The notes under the pieces: generated by a model
The model's input: the letters and a program-made list of their open reading frames with translations, nothing else
What the model was told of the DNA's origin: nothing
Database searches by the model: none
Program-made: the position numbers and the translations under genes
Shown: positions 17,808 to 26,168 of the stretch, piece by piece
Position numbering within the stretch: the stretch's first letter is position 1
How the letters are laid out: the number at the start of each line of letters is the position of its first letter
Assembly: GCF_007856155.1 (NCBI RefSeq)
Contig: NZ_CP042266.1
Coordinates: 8,060,001 to 8,124,000, forward strand
DNA length: 64,000 bases
Source: Streptomyces qinzhouensis
GTDB lineage: Bacteria; Actinomycetota; Actinomycetes; Streptomycetales; Streptomycetaceae
Direction: 5' to 3'

Positions 17808-17993
17808 TCAGCTCCTGCGCCGCAGGGCTATTTCGGTCAGTTCCTCGATGTCGAACTGCGAACGACGGCGCGGCGCACCGTAGCGGGTGATCTTCCCGCG
17901 GCACACCCACTGGCGAATCGTCGCCTCGGACACCCCCACGGCCAGCGCGGCCACTTTGGTGGGGACGAGCCGGTGACTCGGCGGCCTGGTCAT
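17808..17993 (-). CDS. small HTH (MerR/excisionase-type) DNA-binding protein (61 aa)
   Basis: ATG 17993 overlaps the stop of the upstream gene as ATGA, so the pair is probably coupled. The sequence reads VPTKVAALAVGVSEATIRQW, then a KITRYG wing and QFDIEELTEIAL, the pattern of MerR-like winged helices of the BldC/excisionase class. There is no recombinase nearby, which argues against excision. Together with its zinc-ribbon partner it resembles the tandem small regulators (OvmZ/OvmW type) of some Streptomyces antibiotic clusters. That comparison is from memory and unverified. The frame also extends upstream in-frame, but that part overlaps the partner gene. Confidence 0.75.
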   Translation of the reverse strand: MTRPPSHRLVPTKVAALAVGVSEATIRQWVCRGKITRYGAPRRRSQFDIEELTEIALRRRS

Positions 17994-18613
17994 CCCTCGA
18001 CGTCCTCTCGCTGCCGTTCCATGAGTTTCCTGAGACCGAGCCAGTCGACCAATTCCCAGGAATGCCCCGCGGAGCAGGCGATACGCCCGGCACCCGCAAC
18101 GCCCCGGGGCGGTGCACTGATCGTCCCGGCACAGCCGTCCACCACACACCTCCTGATGAGGGCGCGCGGATCGGCCGGCTCCGGATCGATGGTCCGCCGC
18201 AACTCGGCGACCAGCCCCTCGATCTCGTCCGCGAAATCAACAGCCGACGGCTGCGCGGCGAGCCACCCCAGATGCCGGCCGAGAAACCGCGCCAGATGAG
18301 GCACCGTACGCGGCGGGGGAGCGGTCACCAGCTTCTCCACGACCATCCCCGACCACGACTCCAGAAGCGTCCGGACGCGATGACGGGTATCGAGGACCGC
18401 GATATCGAGATGATCCCGATTACGGCTCGCCGAAACCTTCGTCGGGTTCGTCCGCCGCACCGCCGGCGCGGCCAGGTACAGACATTCCCGGTACAGAGCG
18501 GGAAGTGCCCGCAGCCGGCCTTCCACCCGCTCCAGGCACGGACCGCACAGCACGGACCCGGCAGCGGATTCACTGTCCCGGACATGGCCTCTGGGGCAGA
18601 GGGGAAACGTCAT
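17990..18613 (-). CDS. cysteine-rich zinc-ribbon-like regulatory partner (207 aa)
   Basis: ATG 18613 has AAGGAG upstream; an in-frame extension to 18676 has no ribosome site. The N-terminus has CPRGH followed by CGPCLERVEGRL, and the C-terminus has CVVDGCAG then CSAGHSWEL. This gives two Cys/His clusters that could bind zinc around a helical core. It has no enzymatic motif. It is translationally coupled to the HTH protein at 17808 and diverges from the nitrous-acid genes. The pair is plausibly a two-component DNA-binding regulator of this cluster; the zinc role is inferred from residue spacing only. Confidence 0.7.
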   Translation of the reverse strand: MTFPLCPRGHVRDSESAAGSVLCGPCLERVEGRLRALPALYRECLYLAAPAVRRTNPTKVSASRNRDHLDIAVLDTRHRVRTLLESWSGMVVEKLVTAPPPRTVPHLARFLGRHLGWLAAQPSAVDFADEIEGLVAELRRTIDPEPADPRALIRRCVVDGCAGTISAPPRGVAGAGRIACSAGHSWELVDWLGLRKLMERQREDVEG

Positions 18614-18859
18614 CGAAGCTCCTTCATGAGGCGGACCGCCCCCGGCAACCGCCGCACATCGAACGGATCTCCGCATTCCGTTCGGTGCCGGATCCGGCTG
18701 AGGTCACGCCCCGCGAGCAGTCCCATTAGCCGGCCGGCGACTCGAGTCCCGATAAAGCCGCGTTCGGGGCCTGCTGGTGGACCGGGCCCCCGCGCACCGT
18801 CCGGCCGTCACCACCGCCGGGCCGTCACCACCGCCGGGAACCGTTCCGCTCCCCGCCGC

Positions 18860-18888
18860 TCCCCACCGCTTCGAGTCGGCTTCCAGCC
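18860..18888 (+). promoter_or_regulatory. candidate SARP-type repeat upstream of the nitrous-acid genes
   Basis: TCCCCAC (18860), TCGAGTC (18871) and TCCAGCC (18882) are spaced exactly 11 bp. The middle one fits the TCGAGxx consensus. The site lies 55 bp upstream of the GTG at 18943. A 17-bp tandem duplication (GCCGTCACCACCGCCGG, from 18804 and 18821) sits just before it. Confidence 0.4.
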
Positions 18889-18942
18889 GGAACCGATCCC
18901 TGATTGAGCGCCTGCCCCGACGGTGGCCCAGAAGGAGGAACT

Positions 18943-21162
18943 GTGGACCGTACGCACGGAGAAGAAGGCACGGCAGGCGTCGGACTCCCCGCAGGACCGC
19001 CCGTGACGGCGGCCGCCCGGTTTCCCCCGGGAGAGCCGCCTCCCCCCGGACCCCGGGAGCCCCGGGCCCCCGCCCCGCCCCCCGCGGACCCGGCCCATCT
19101 GGAGATATGCCTCGTCGGCGCCGGGCCCCGCGGCCTGTCCGTACTGGAAAGACTCTGTGCGCAGGAACGGAAATCACCCCGCTGGCCCGCCGTCACCGTG
19201 CATGTCGCCGACCCCGACCCGGCGGGCGCCGGCCGGGTATGGCGCCCGACCCAGTCCCGCCACCTGCTCATGAACACCGTCGCCTGCCAGGTGACGCTCT
19301 ACACCGACGCCAGCGTCCGCATCGACGGCCCGGTCGAGGAGGGCCCCAGCCTGTACCAGTGGGCCAAAACCCTGGAATCCGGCCCACTCGAAACAGGCCG
19401 GGACACCACCCACGACCAACACCTCATCGCCGAGGCACGCCGGCTGGGCCCCGACACCTACCCCACCCGCGCGCTCTACGGCTCCTATCTGCGCTGGGCG
19501 TTCCAGCAGACCGTCGCGAACGCCCCCGGCCACCTGACGGTACTCGTCCACCCCCTGCGGGCCGTCGCCCTGGAGGACACCGCCCCCCGCCCGGACCACG
19601 GCAACGGCAACGGCACCGGGGCCCGGACCGCTGTCCCGCCGACCCAGACCGTCACCCTGGAAGACGGCACCCGGCTGACCGGACTGTCCGCCGTCGTCCT
19701 CGCCCAGGGCCACCTCCCGGCCCGCCCCACCGACACCGAACACCGACTGGCCGCATTCGCCGCCCGTAACGGGCTGACCTACCTCGCCCCCGCCAACCCC
19801 GCCGACGTCGACCTCTCCCACATCCCGCCCGGACAGAGCGTCCTGCTGCGCGGACTGGGACTCAACTTCTTCGACTACCTGACCCTGTTCACCCAGGGCC
19901 GCGGCGGCACCTACACCCGCACCGGCGGCCGCCTGGTCTACCGGCCCTCGGGCCGCGAACCGCGCCTGTACGCCGGCTCCCGCCGCGGTGTGCCCTACCA
20001 GGCCCGCGGCGAGAACGAGAAAGGCGCCCACGGCCGCTACTTCCCCCGGCTCCTGACCACCGAGTACATCGCCGCGCTGCGCCGCCGCAAGAACACCCGC
20101 GGCACGGCCGTCGACTTCACCGCCGAGCTGTGGCCGCTGATCTCCAAAGAGGTATGCGGCGTCTACTACACGGGCCTGCTCACGGCCCGCGGCGAACCCG
20201 CCCCGGCCACCGAGGAGTTCACCGAGCGGTATCTGCGCGCCGAACCCGGACCGGCCGAGGACCGGATCCTGGACGAGGCCGGAATCGGCCCGGCCGAACG
20301 CTGGGACTGGCACCGCATCGCCCGCCCCTACGGCCCCCGCGACACCGCCGGCCCGGCCGCCTTCCGCCGCTGGCTGCGCGACCACCTCGACGAGGACGTC
20401 CGGCTGGCCCGCCAGGGCAACATCAACGGACCGGTCAAGGCCGCCCTCGACGTCCTGCGGGACCTGCGCAACGAACTACGGCTCGCCGTCGACCACGCGG
20501 GCCTGACCGCCGCCTCCCACCGCGACGACCTCGAACGCTGGTACACCCCCCTCAACACCTATCTGTCCATCGGCCCGCCCGCCTCCCGCATCGAGGAGAT
20601 GGCCGCACTCATGGACGCCGGCGTCCTCGACGTGACCGGCCCCGGACTCCACGTCGCCACCGACCCGCACGACCCCTGCTTCATCGGTACGTCCAGCGAG
20701 ACCGGCCAACGGGTACGGGCCGGCGTCCTCATCGAGGCCCGCCTGCCCGACATCGACCTGCGGCGCACCACCGACCCACTCCTGGGCCACCTGCTGCGCA
20801 CCGGACAGTGCCGCCCCTACCGCATCCCCCACGGCCGGCCGGACACCCACCCCGACAGCACCGGCACCCCCGGCGGCGCGGACTACGAGACCGGCGGCCT
20901 CGCCGTCTCCGAGCGCCCCTACCACCTGATCGACGCCCACGGCGTACCGCACCCCCGCCGCTTCGCCTACGGGGTCCCCACCGAGTCGGTGCACTGGGTG
21001 ACCGCCGCGGGCATCAGACCCGGCGTCGGCTCGGTCACCCTCGAAGACTCCGACGCCATCGCCGCGGCCGTCCTCGCCCTGCCGCCCTGCCCACCCCCCG
21101 CCCCCCGCCACGACCGGTCACCGTCCACCACCCGAGGCCAGGCACATGACCTCTCCGTATGA
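18943..21162 (+). CDS. creE: CreE-type FAD-dependent aspartate N-oxygenase (739 aa)
   Basis: GTG 18943 has GAAGGAGGAA just upstream, which decides the start. After a Pro-rich lead of about 50 residues comes the FAD-binding ICLVGAGPRGLSVLERL (GAGPRG at 59-64). Further along are LRGLGLNFFDY, SRRGVPYQARG and a late TESVHWVTAAG segment. This matches the FAD/NAD(P)-binding family that includes CreE, which oxidises L-aspartate to nitrosuccinate. The immediate downstream gene overlaps it by 17 bp and is a CreD-type lyase, exactly the pair of the aspartate-nitrosuccinate pathway to nitrous acid. Assignment rests on that pairing. Without it the protein would only be a flavin-dependent monooxygenase. 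Confidence 0.8.
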   Translation: MDRTHGEEGTAGVGLPAGPPVTAAARFPPGEPPPPGPREPRAPAPPPADPAHLEICLVGAGPRGLSVLERLCAQERKSPRWPAVTVHVADPDPAGAGRVWRPTQSRHLLMNTVACQVTLYTDASVRIDGPVEEGPSLYQWAKTLESGPLETGRDTTHDQHLIAEARRLGPDTYPTRALYGSYLRWAFQQTVANAPGHLTVLVHPLRAVALEDTAPRPDHGNGNGTGARTAVPPTQTVTLEDGTRLTGLSAVVLAQGHLPARPTDTEHRLAAFAARNGLTYLAPANPADVDLSHIPPGQSVLLRGLGLNFFDYLTLFTQGRGGTYTRTGGRLVYRPSGREPRLYAGSRRGVPYQARGENEKGAHGRYFPRLLTTEYIAALRRRKNTRGTAVDFTAELWPLISKEVCGVYYTGLLTARGEPAPATEEFTERYLRAEPGPAEDRILDEAGIGPAERWDWHRIARPYGPRDTAGPAAFRRWLRDHLDEDVRLARQGNINGPVKAALDVLRDLRNELRLAVDHAGLTAASHRDDLERWYTPLNTYLSIGPPASRIEEMAALMDAGVLDVTGPGLHVATDPHDPCFIGTSSETGQRVRAGVLIEARLPDIDLRRTTDPLLGHLLRTGQCRPYRIPHGRPDTHPDSTGTPGGADYETGGLAVSERPYHLIDAHGVPHPRRFAYGVPTESVHWVTAAGIRPGVGSVTLEDSDAIAAAVLALPPCPPPAPRHDRSPSTTRGQAHDLSV

Positions 21163-22567
21163 ACCCCCACCGCCTGCCTACCTGGACGCCGGGCTCCTCT
21201 CCCCGGTCCGCGCGGGCACCCCGGCCGAGGCGGCCGTCGGCGACGGCGCCTGGCTGAGGGCCATGCTCGACGCCGAGGCGGCCCTGGCCCGCGCCCAGGC
21301 CCGCTGCGGCACCGTGCCCGCACACGCCGCCGAGGCCATCACCGCCGCCTGCGCCCACCCGCCGGACCTACGCGAACTGGCCCTCGCCGCCCGGGAGACC
21401 GCCAACCCCGTCGTGGGCCTGGTCAAGGCCCTGACCGCCCGGGTCGCCGAACACTCCCCGCAGGCCGCCGAATACGTACACCGCGGCTCCACCAGCCAGG
21501 ACATCTTCGACACCGGCGCCATGCTGGTGGCCTCCCGCGCGCTCCGCCTGATCATCACGGACCTGCACACCACGGCCGGCGCGCTCGCCGAACTCGCCGC
21601 CGCCCACCGCGACACCGTCATGGCGGGACGTACCCTCGCCCTGCACGCCGTCCCCACCACGTTCGGCCTCAAAGCGGCCGGCTGGCACCGGCTGGTCCTG
21701 GACGCCGCCGAGCGTCTCGAACACACCCTCCACGGGCTCCCGGTATCCCTGGGCGGCGCGGCCGGAACCCTGGCCGGCTATCTGCAGTACGCGGGCCGGG
21801 ACGCCGACCCCGCGGCCGTACCGGACGAACTCACCGCCGCCTTCGCCGCCGAAACGGGCCTGGCCGTCCCCGTACTGCCCTGGCACGCCCTGCGTACCCC
21901 CATAGCCGACCTCGGCGCCGGCCTGGCCCGCACGACCGGCGCCCTCGGCAAGATCGCCGCCGATGTGCTGGTGCTGACCCGCACCGAGATCGGCGAAGTG
22001 ACCGAACCCGCCGTCACCGGCCGGGGCGCCTCCTCGGCGATGCCCCACAAACGCAACCCGGTCCTCGCCACCCTCATCCGCTCGGCCTCCGTACAGGTAC
22101 CCGCCCTGGCCGCCGTCCTGACCCAGTGCCTGGCCACCGAGGACGAACGCTCGGCCGGCCTGTGGCACGCCGAATGGCAGCCGCTGCGCGAAGCCCTGCG
22201 CCTGACCGGCGGCGCGGCGCACACGGCCGCCGAACTCGCCCGGGGACTCACCGTTCACCCCGAGCGGATGCGCGCCAACCTGGAGGCGACCGGCGGGCAA
22301 ATCGTCTCCGAGCGGGTCTCGGCCGTCCTGGCACCGCGCATCGGCAAGGACGCCGCGCGCCAACTGCTCACCCGCGCCACGCTGCTCGCCGGCACGACCG
22401 GCCGGCCACTGGCCGACGTCCTGGCCGAACTCCCGCAGCTCGACGGCGTACTGACCCGCGCCGACGCACTCGCCCTGCTCGACCCGGCCGCCTACACCGG
22501 CGCCGCGGGCCCCCTGGTGGACCGCGCCCTCACCACCCCGCACCGCCCGCACACCCCGAAGCCGTAG
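21146..22567 (+). CDS. creD: CreD-type nitrosuccinate lyase (fumarase/aspartase superfamily, 473 aa)
   Basis: Superfamily marks are visible: YVHRGSTSQDIFDT near residue 110 (an HxGxTSQD-type motif) and the catalytic loop GRGASSAMPHKRNP near 292-304 with the essential serine. It resembles adenylosuccinate lyase and carboxymuconate cycloisomerase, but the neighbouring oxygenase points to nitrosuccinate lyase. That enzyme releases nitrite and fumarate. The gene starts inside the end of the oxygenase gene (17-bp overlap). Nitrite made here could diazotise an aryl amine in the naphthoquinone or phenazine branch. A primary-metabolism lyase is less likely given the location. Confidence 0.8.
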   Translation: MTSPYEPPPPAYLDAGLLSPVRAGTPAEAAVGDGAWLRAMLDAEAALARAQARCGTVPAHAAEAITAACAHPPDLRELALAARETANPVVGLVKALTARVAEHSPQAAEYVHRGSTSQDIFDTGAMLVASRALRLIITDLHTTAGALAELAAAHRDTVMAGRTLALHAVPTTFGLKAAGWHRLVLDAAERLEHTLHGLPVSLGGAAGTLAGYLQYAGRDADPAAVPDELTAAFAAETGLAVPVLPWHALRTPIADLGAGLARTTGALGKIAADVLVLTRTEIGEVTEPAVTGRGASSAMPHKRNPVLATLIRSASVQVPALAAVLTQCLATEDERSAGLWHAEWQPLREALRLTGGAAHTAAELARGLTVHPERMRANLEATGGQIVSERVSAVLAPRIGKDAARQLLTRATLLAGTTGRPLADVLAELPQLDGVLTRADALALLDPAAYTGAAGPLVDRALTTPHRPHTPKP

Positions 22568-22609
22568 ACCGGCTCCGTACGAACCCCCACCGCCCCCCTG
22601 CAAGGACGC

Positions 22610-22650
22610 GGCGCCGGGCCCCTCCGGCCGGAGGGAACACACCCGGCGCC
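22610..22650. terminator. bidirectional hairpin terminator
   Basis: GGCGCCGGG (22610-22618) pairs with CCCGGCGCC (22642-22650), enclosing a second perfect palindrome CCCTCCGG/CCGGAGGG (22620-22635). It lies between the convergent lyase and NTF2-like genes. Confidence 0.65.
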
Positions 22651-22737
22651 CGCGACACCCGGCAGGCGGGGCAGACCACGTCCGGACCGCGGACGGGCCT
22701 GCCCCGGCCACGGAACGCCCCGAGGGCGCCCGCGGTG

Positions 22738-23121
22738 TCAGCTCTGCGGCGGCGCGGGAGTGATCATGTAGCTCTCCACCCCACTGATCAGACCGTCACT
22801 GAAGGTGAAATAGTCGGAGAAGAGCAACTCCAGCTGCCCACCGTTCGGCAGCGGCACCACGACGGTGCCGTCCACGGCCACCGTCTCGCCCTCCTCGATC
22901 ATGCGCTCGACCTTGTGAACCGGGCGCAGCGAGCCCGCGTCCTTGTGGACGATGCCGTCCTTGTTGTCGATGGCGGCACGCAGGACCTCCTTGCCGCGGA
23001 ACGCGGGCTGCCCCTTCTTCTCCAACAGGACTCCGTCGGTCACCAGGGACAGGACCAGCTCGTGGTCGCCGCGGTGAACCCCGTCGAGGTACTGCGTGAT
23101 GATGTCCTTGTATTGGCTCAT
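22738..23121 (-). CDS. NTF2/SnoaL-like protein (127 aa)
   Basis: A small alpha+beta protein: N-terminal helix SQYKDIITQYLDGVHRGD, VLSLVTDGVLLEKK, FRGKEVLRAAI, then strands ending YFTFSDGLISGVESYM. This is the cone-shaped NTF2-like fold used by SnoaL-type cyclases, ketosteroid isomerases and PhzA/B. It is distinct from the two PhzA/B proteins here, lacking their conserved ETQDP and FWVEC strands. The ribosome site is weak. It may shape or bind a polyketide or quinone intermediate, but no catalytic residues can be assigned. It is transcribed leftward, downstream of the exporter gene and separated from it by a strong terminator. Confidence 0.8.
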   Translation of the reverse strand: MSQYKDIITQYLDGVHRGDHELVLSLVTDGVLLEKKGQPAFRGKEVLRAAIDNKDGIVHKDAGSLRPVHKVERMIEEGETVAVDGTVVVPLPNGGQLELLFSDYFTFSDGLISGVESYMITPAPPQS

Positions 23122-23234
23122 GTCACATTATCCGCGTGACCTGCTTGATCAGCGCTGGAGCCCCGGCGGAGACCGACGAGCCCCGCCCCCCGTACGCACA
23201 CCGATAACACCGAGCACACCGAGCACACCGAAAA

Positions 23235-23268
23235 CGAGGACGGCCCCCGGAGACCGGGGCCGTCCTCG
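23235..23268 (-). terminator. intrinsic terminator of the exporter gene
   Basis: A perfect 13-bp stem (arms 23235-23247 and 23256-23268, 8-base loop) follows the exporter stop codon. On the minus strand it is followed by TTTT, a classical intrinsic terminator. Confidence 0.8.
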
Positions 23269-23286
23269 CACGAAGCCGGGGCGGGG

Positions 23287-24801
23287 TCAGGCGGGCTGCG
23301 CCTCGGGACTCGGCGCGGGCTCCTCCACGGCCTCCTCGGGGGCTGGCAGCGGGCCGCTGCGCAGCAGGAGAGCCGCGATGACGGCACCACCGGCGAGAAT
23401 CGCGGCGGACCACCAGAAGACCGTGGTGTAGCTGTGGACCGCGGCGGTCTGGAGCTCCAGCGGACTGGGCCTGCCGTCCGTGTTGTCGGTGAGCCAGTCG
23501 GTGACGGCGGTGGCCGCGATCGTGTTGAGCAGCGCGGTACCGACGGCGCCGCCGATCTGCTGTCCGGCGCTGAACGTCGCCGACGCGATACCGGAGTCCT
23601 CGGCACGGACCCCCGAGGTACCCGTGTTGAGCGCGGCCGCGTAGACCAGGCCCATGCCGATACCGATGGCCATCAGGGGGCCGAGGAGGCTGGCCGCATA
23701 GGTGGAGTCGACTTCGAGCCGGGTGAGCCAGACCAGACCGGCCGCGGTCACCAGAAGCCCGCTGGGAATCATGGGACGCGGACCGAGCTTGGGAAACAGC
23801 TTGGTGCCGCAGATGACGGTGGTGAAGAGAGTGGAGACGACGGTGGGCAGCATCGCGGTACCGGACGCGAGCGGGGAGTAGTCCAGAACGGTCTGCATGT
23901 AGTAGATCAGGAACAGCAGCAGACCGAAGAAGCCCGCCCCGACGAACAGAACCGTCAGATAGGCACCGCCGCGATTGCGGTCGATCACGACCCGCGGAGG
24001 CAGCAGCGGATGAGCGGCCCGGGTCTGCCAGACCGCGAACGCGACCAGAAGGACCCCGCCGACGGCCAGCAGGCTCCAGGTCTCCGTCCTGCCCCAGCCC
24101 TCTTCGGCGTTGGAGAAGCCGTACACGACACAGAACATGCCACTGCAGGCCAGCAGCACACCGGGAATGTCCATCGGAGTGCGCGCCGTGGCCTGGCCGG
24201 TCAGCCAGACCAGACCGCCCACCAGCGCCACGGCGGCGAAGACCAGATTGACGTACATGCACCAGCGCCAGTCGAAGGCCGAGGTCAGCGCACCGCCCAG
24301 CAGCAGCCCCAGACCACCGCCGGCGGCGATGACCCCACCGAGCGCACCAAAGGCCTTGCCACGCTCCTTCGGGTCGGTGAAGGTGGTGGCCATCAGCGCC
24401 AGACAAGCCGGGGAGAGCAGCGCGGCAAACGCCCCCTGAGCCGCCCGGGAGGTGACCAGGACCTCGAAGTTCGGCGCGGCGCCGCCGACGGCCGAAGCCA
24501 CGGCGAATCCGGTCAGCCCGATGAGGAAGGCACGCTTACGGCCGATCAGATCGGACAGGCGACCGCAGAACAGCAGCAGGCTTCCGTACGGCAGGGCATA
24601 GGCGGTTACGATCCACTGCCGGTCGCCGTCGCTGAAGCCGAGATCCTGCTGGGCGTCGGGAAGCGCGAGGTTCATCACGGTCAGATCGAGACCGACCATG
24701 AGATAGGCGCAACAGATGACGGCGAGGACCCACCACCGTTTGGGGTCCGCAGTCACATCCGAGCCCGCCCCGGCACCGGGGGCCGCGCTCTGTGTCGCCA
24801 T
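23287..24801 (-). CDS. MFS drug exporter, DHA2 (14-helix) family (504 aa)
   Basis: ATG 24801 has CAAGGAG upstream; an in-frame extension to 24918 has no ribosome site. The protein has about 14 hydrophobic segments. It carries the DHA2 motif A region GRLSDLIGRKRAFLIG between TM2 and TM3, LDLTVMNLALPD in TM1 and motif-C-like glycines in TM5 (IAAGGGLGLLLGGAL). The C-terminus is Glu/Pro-rich and cytoplasmic. Proton-driven export of the quinone or phenazine product, giving self-resistance, is the expected job. A perfect 18-bp palindrome lies 24-41 bp upstream of the start, consistent with repression by a TetR-type regulator not present in the window. Confidence 0.92.
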   Translation of the reverse strand: MATQSAAPGAGAGSDVTADPKRWWVLAVICCAYLMVGLDLTVMNLALPDAQQDLGFSDGDRQWIVTAYALPYGSLLLFCGRLSDLIGRKRAFLIGLTGFAVASAVGGAAPNFEVLVTSRAAQGAFAALLSPACLALMATTFTDPKERGKAFGALGGVIAAGGGLGLLLGGALTSAFDWRWCMYVNLVFAAVALVGGLVWLTGQATARTPMDIPGVLLACSGMFCVVYGFSNAEEGWGRTETWSLLAVGGVLLVAFAVWQTRAAHPLLPPRVVIDRNRGGAYLTVLFVGAGFFGLLLFLIYYMQTVLDYSPLASGTAMLPTVVSTLFTTVICGTKLFPKLGPRPMIPSGLLVTAAGLVWLTRLEVDSTYAASLLGPLMAIGIGMGLVYAAALNTGTSGVRAEDSGIASATFSAGQQIGGAVGTALLNTIAATAVTDWLTDNTDGRPSPLELQTAAVHSYTTVFWWSAAILAGGAVIAALLLRSGPLPAPEEAVEEPAPSPEAQPA

Positions 24802-24824
24802 GATCTTCTCCTTGTTCACTGAAT

Positions 24825-24842
24825 CGGCCTCGTACGAGGCCG
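24825..24842. promoter_or_regulatory. perfect 18-bp palindrome upstream of the exporter gene
   Basis: CGGCCTCGTACGAGGCCG is its own reverse complement and ends 24 bp before the exporter start codon. It is probably a dimeric repressor operator or leader hairpin. Confidence 0.5.
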
Positions 24843-25046
24843 CACCCATACGACGATCCGGCCACCGACTTTGTGAGTTCACAGCCGAAGCACTACGCCC
24901 CGTGCGGTGCCACGGCACACAGTGACCGCCCCGCGCCCGGCGCCCCCGGCCAGGGAAAACACCGAACGGCGACGGCTGTACGGGCCCGCCCCGCCCCGCG
25001 ACCCCGCCCGCCCGGCTACCGCCGGAGACCGAACGGCACCGGCACG

Positions 25047-26141
25047 TTACGAGGTCCGCTGGGTCGCGCTGATCGCCATCGCGGTCAGCCGCTCCTTCGC
25101 CCCCTCGGTGGCACCGCTCGCCCGCAGCACCGCCAGAGCCCGCTCGGTACGGGCGGCGATATCCCGCTCCACCCGGTCCACCGCGCCGACCTCGGTGATG
25201 ATGGCGCGCATCGTCCTCAGCTCGTCCTCGGAGATCCGCGTCCCGATCCTGGCCCTGAGGAACTTCGCCGCGTCCGGATCCCGCTCGTCGGCGTACCGCA
25301 GAGCGGAAGTGAACAGCACGGTGCGCTTGCCCTGGACCAGATCGTCACCCGACGGCTTGCCGGTCTCCTCGGGAGCGCCGAACACCCCCAGCAGATCGTC
25401 ACGCAGCTGGAACGCGACACCGATGTCGACCCCGAACGCCCGATAGGCGGCCACCAGCTCGGCACCGGCACCCGCTATCGCGGCACCGATGTGCAGCGGG
25501 CGCTCCACCGTGTAGGAGGCCGTCTTGTACTGGTTGACCCGCAGCGCCGTGCCGATGTCCTCGTCGCCCGCCGCCTCGGCGGTCAGATCGAGCAGCTGAC
25601 CGCAGAGAACCTCGGTACGCAGATCCGTCCACACCGGGTCCACCCGCCGCTGCGCCCGCGCCGACAGCCCGGACGTACGGATCATGTCGTCGGCCCAGCA
25701 CTGCGCCAGATCCCCGATCAGGATCGCGGCACCCGTACCGAACAGCTCGGCACTGCCGCTCCAGCAGCGGGCCCGGTGCTGGTCGGCGAACATCACATGC
25801 GCGGCCGGCGCGCCACGGCGGGTCAGGGACGCGTCGATCACATCGTCGTGGATCAGCCCGTAGGCGTGGAACAACTCCAGCGCGGCACAGGTCCGCAGGA
25901 CCGCCTCGGCCTCGGGACCGGTCTCGTCGCCCCCGGCACCGATCCAGCCGAGCCAGGCGAACGCCGGCCGTACCCGCTTGCCGCCGCGCAGCACATACCT
26001 CTCCAGCTCGGCGACCGCGGCCGCGTAGGCCGGGCTGATCGATTCGGCGTCGGCCCGCCGCGCGGCCAGGAACTCCCGGAGCGCGGCGTCGACGTCGTCC
26101 GGGTGCAGAACGGCCCCGGGGCGGGGTCGGGTGATGGTCAT
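25047..26141 (-). CDS. short-chain polyprenyl diphosphate synthase (GPP/GGPP-type, 364 aa)
   Basis: A trans-isoprenyl diphosphate synthase with the first aspartate-rich motif DDVID at residues 99-103 (in ELFHAYGLIHDDVID), GGKRVRPAF near 54, KTASYTVERPL and the second motif QLRDDLLGVFG. The second motif lacks its last Asp (DDxxG), as in several bacterial enzymes. Large residues just before the first motif (LFHAYGLIH) suggest a short product, GPP or FPP, though length cannot be read with certainty. The gene is 27 bp downstream of ABBA prenyltransferase 1 in the same direction, so it probably supplies the allylic donor. CCTCGGAGG precedes the ATG. Confidence 0.9.
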   Translation of the reverse strand: MTITRPRPGAVLHPDDVDAALREFLAARRADAESISPAYAAAVAELERYVLRGGKRVRPAFAWLGWIGAGGDETGPEAEAVLRTCAALELFHAYGLIHDDVIDASLTRRGAPAAHVMFADQHRARCWSGSAELFGTGAAILIGDLAQCWADDMIRTSGLSARAQRRVDPVWTDLRTEVLCGQLLDLTAEAAGDEDIGTALRVNQYKTASYTVERPLHIGAAIAGAGAELVAAYRAFGVDIGVAFQLRDDLLGVFGAPEETGKPSGDDLVQGKRTVLFTSALRYADERDPDAAKFLRARIGTRISEDELRTMRAIITEVGAVDRVERDIAARTERALAVLRASGATEGAKERLTAMAISATQRTS

Positions 26142-26168
26142 CGGATACCTCCGAGGAGACCCCGGTCT

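Noticed and set aside
17808..17993. Small HTH protein considered as an excisionase marking an integrated element
   Set aside because: No integrase, attachment-site repeats or tRNA nearby; it is coupled to a zinc-ribbon regulator instead.
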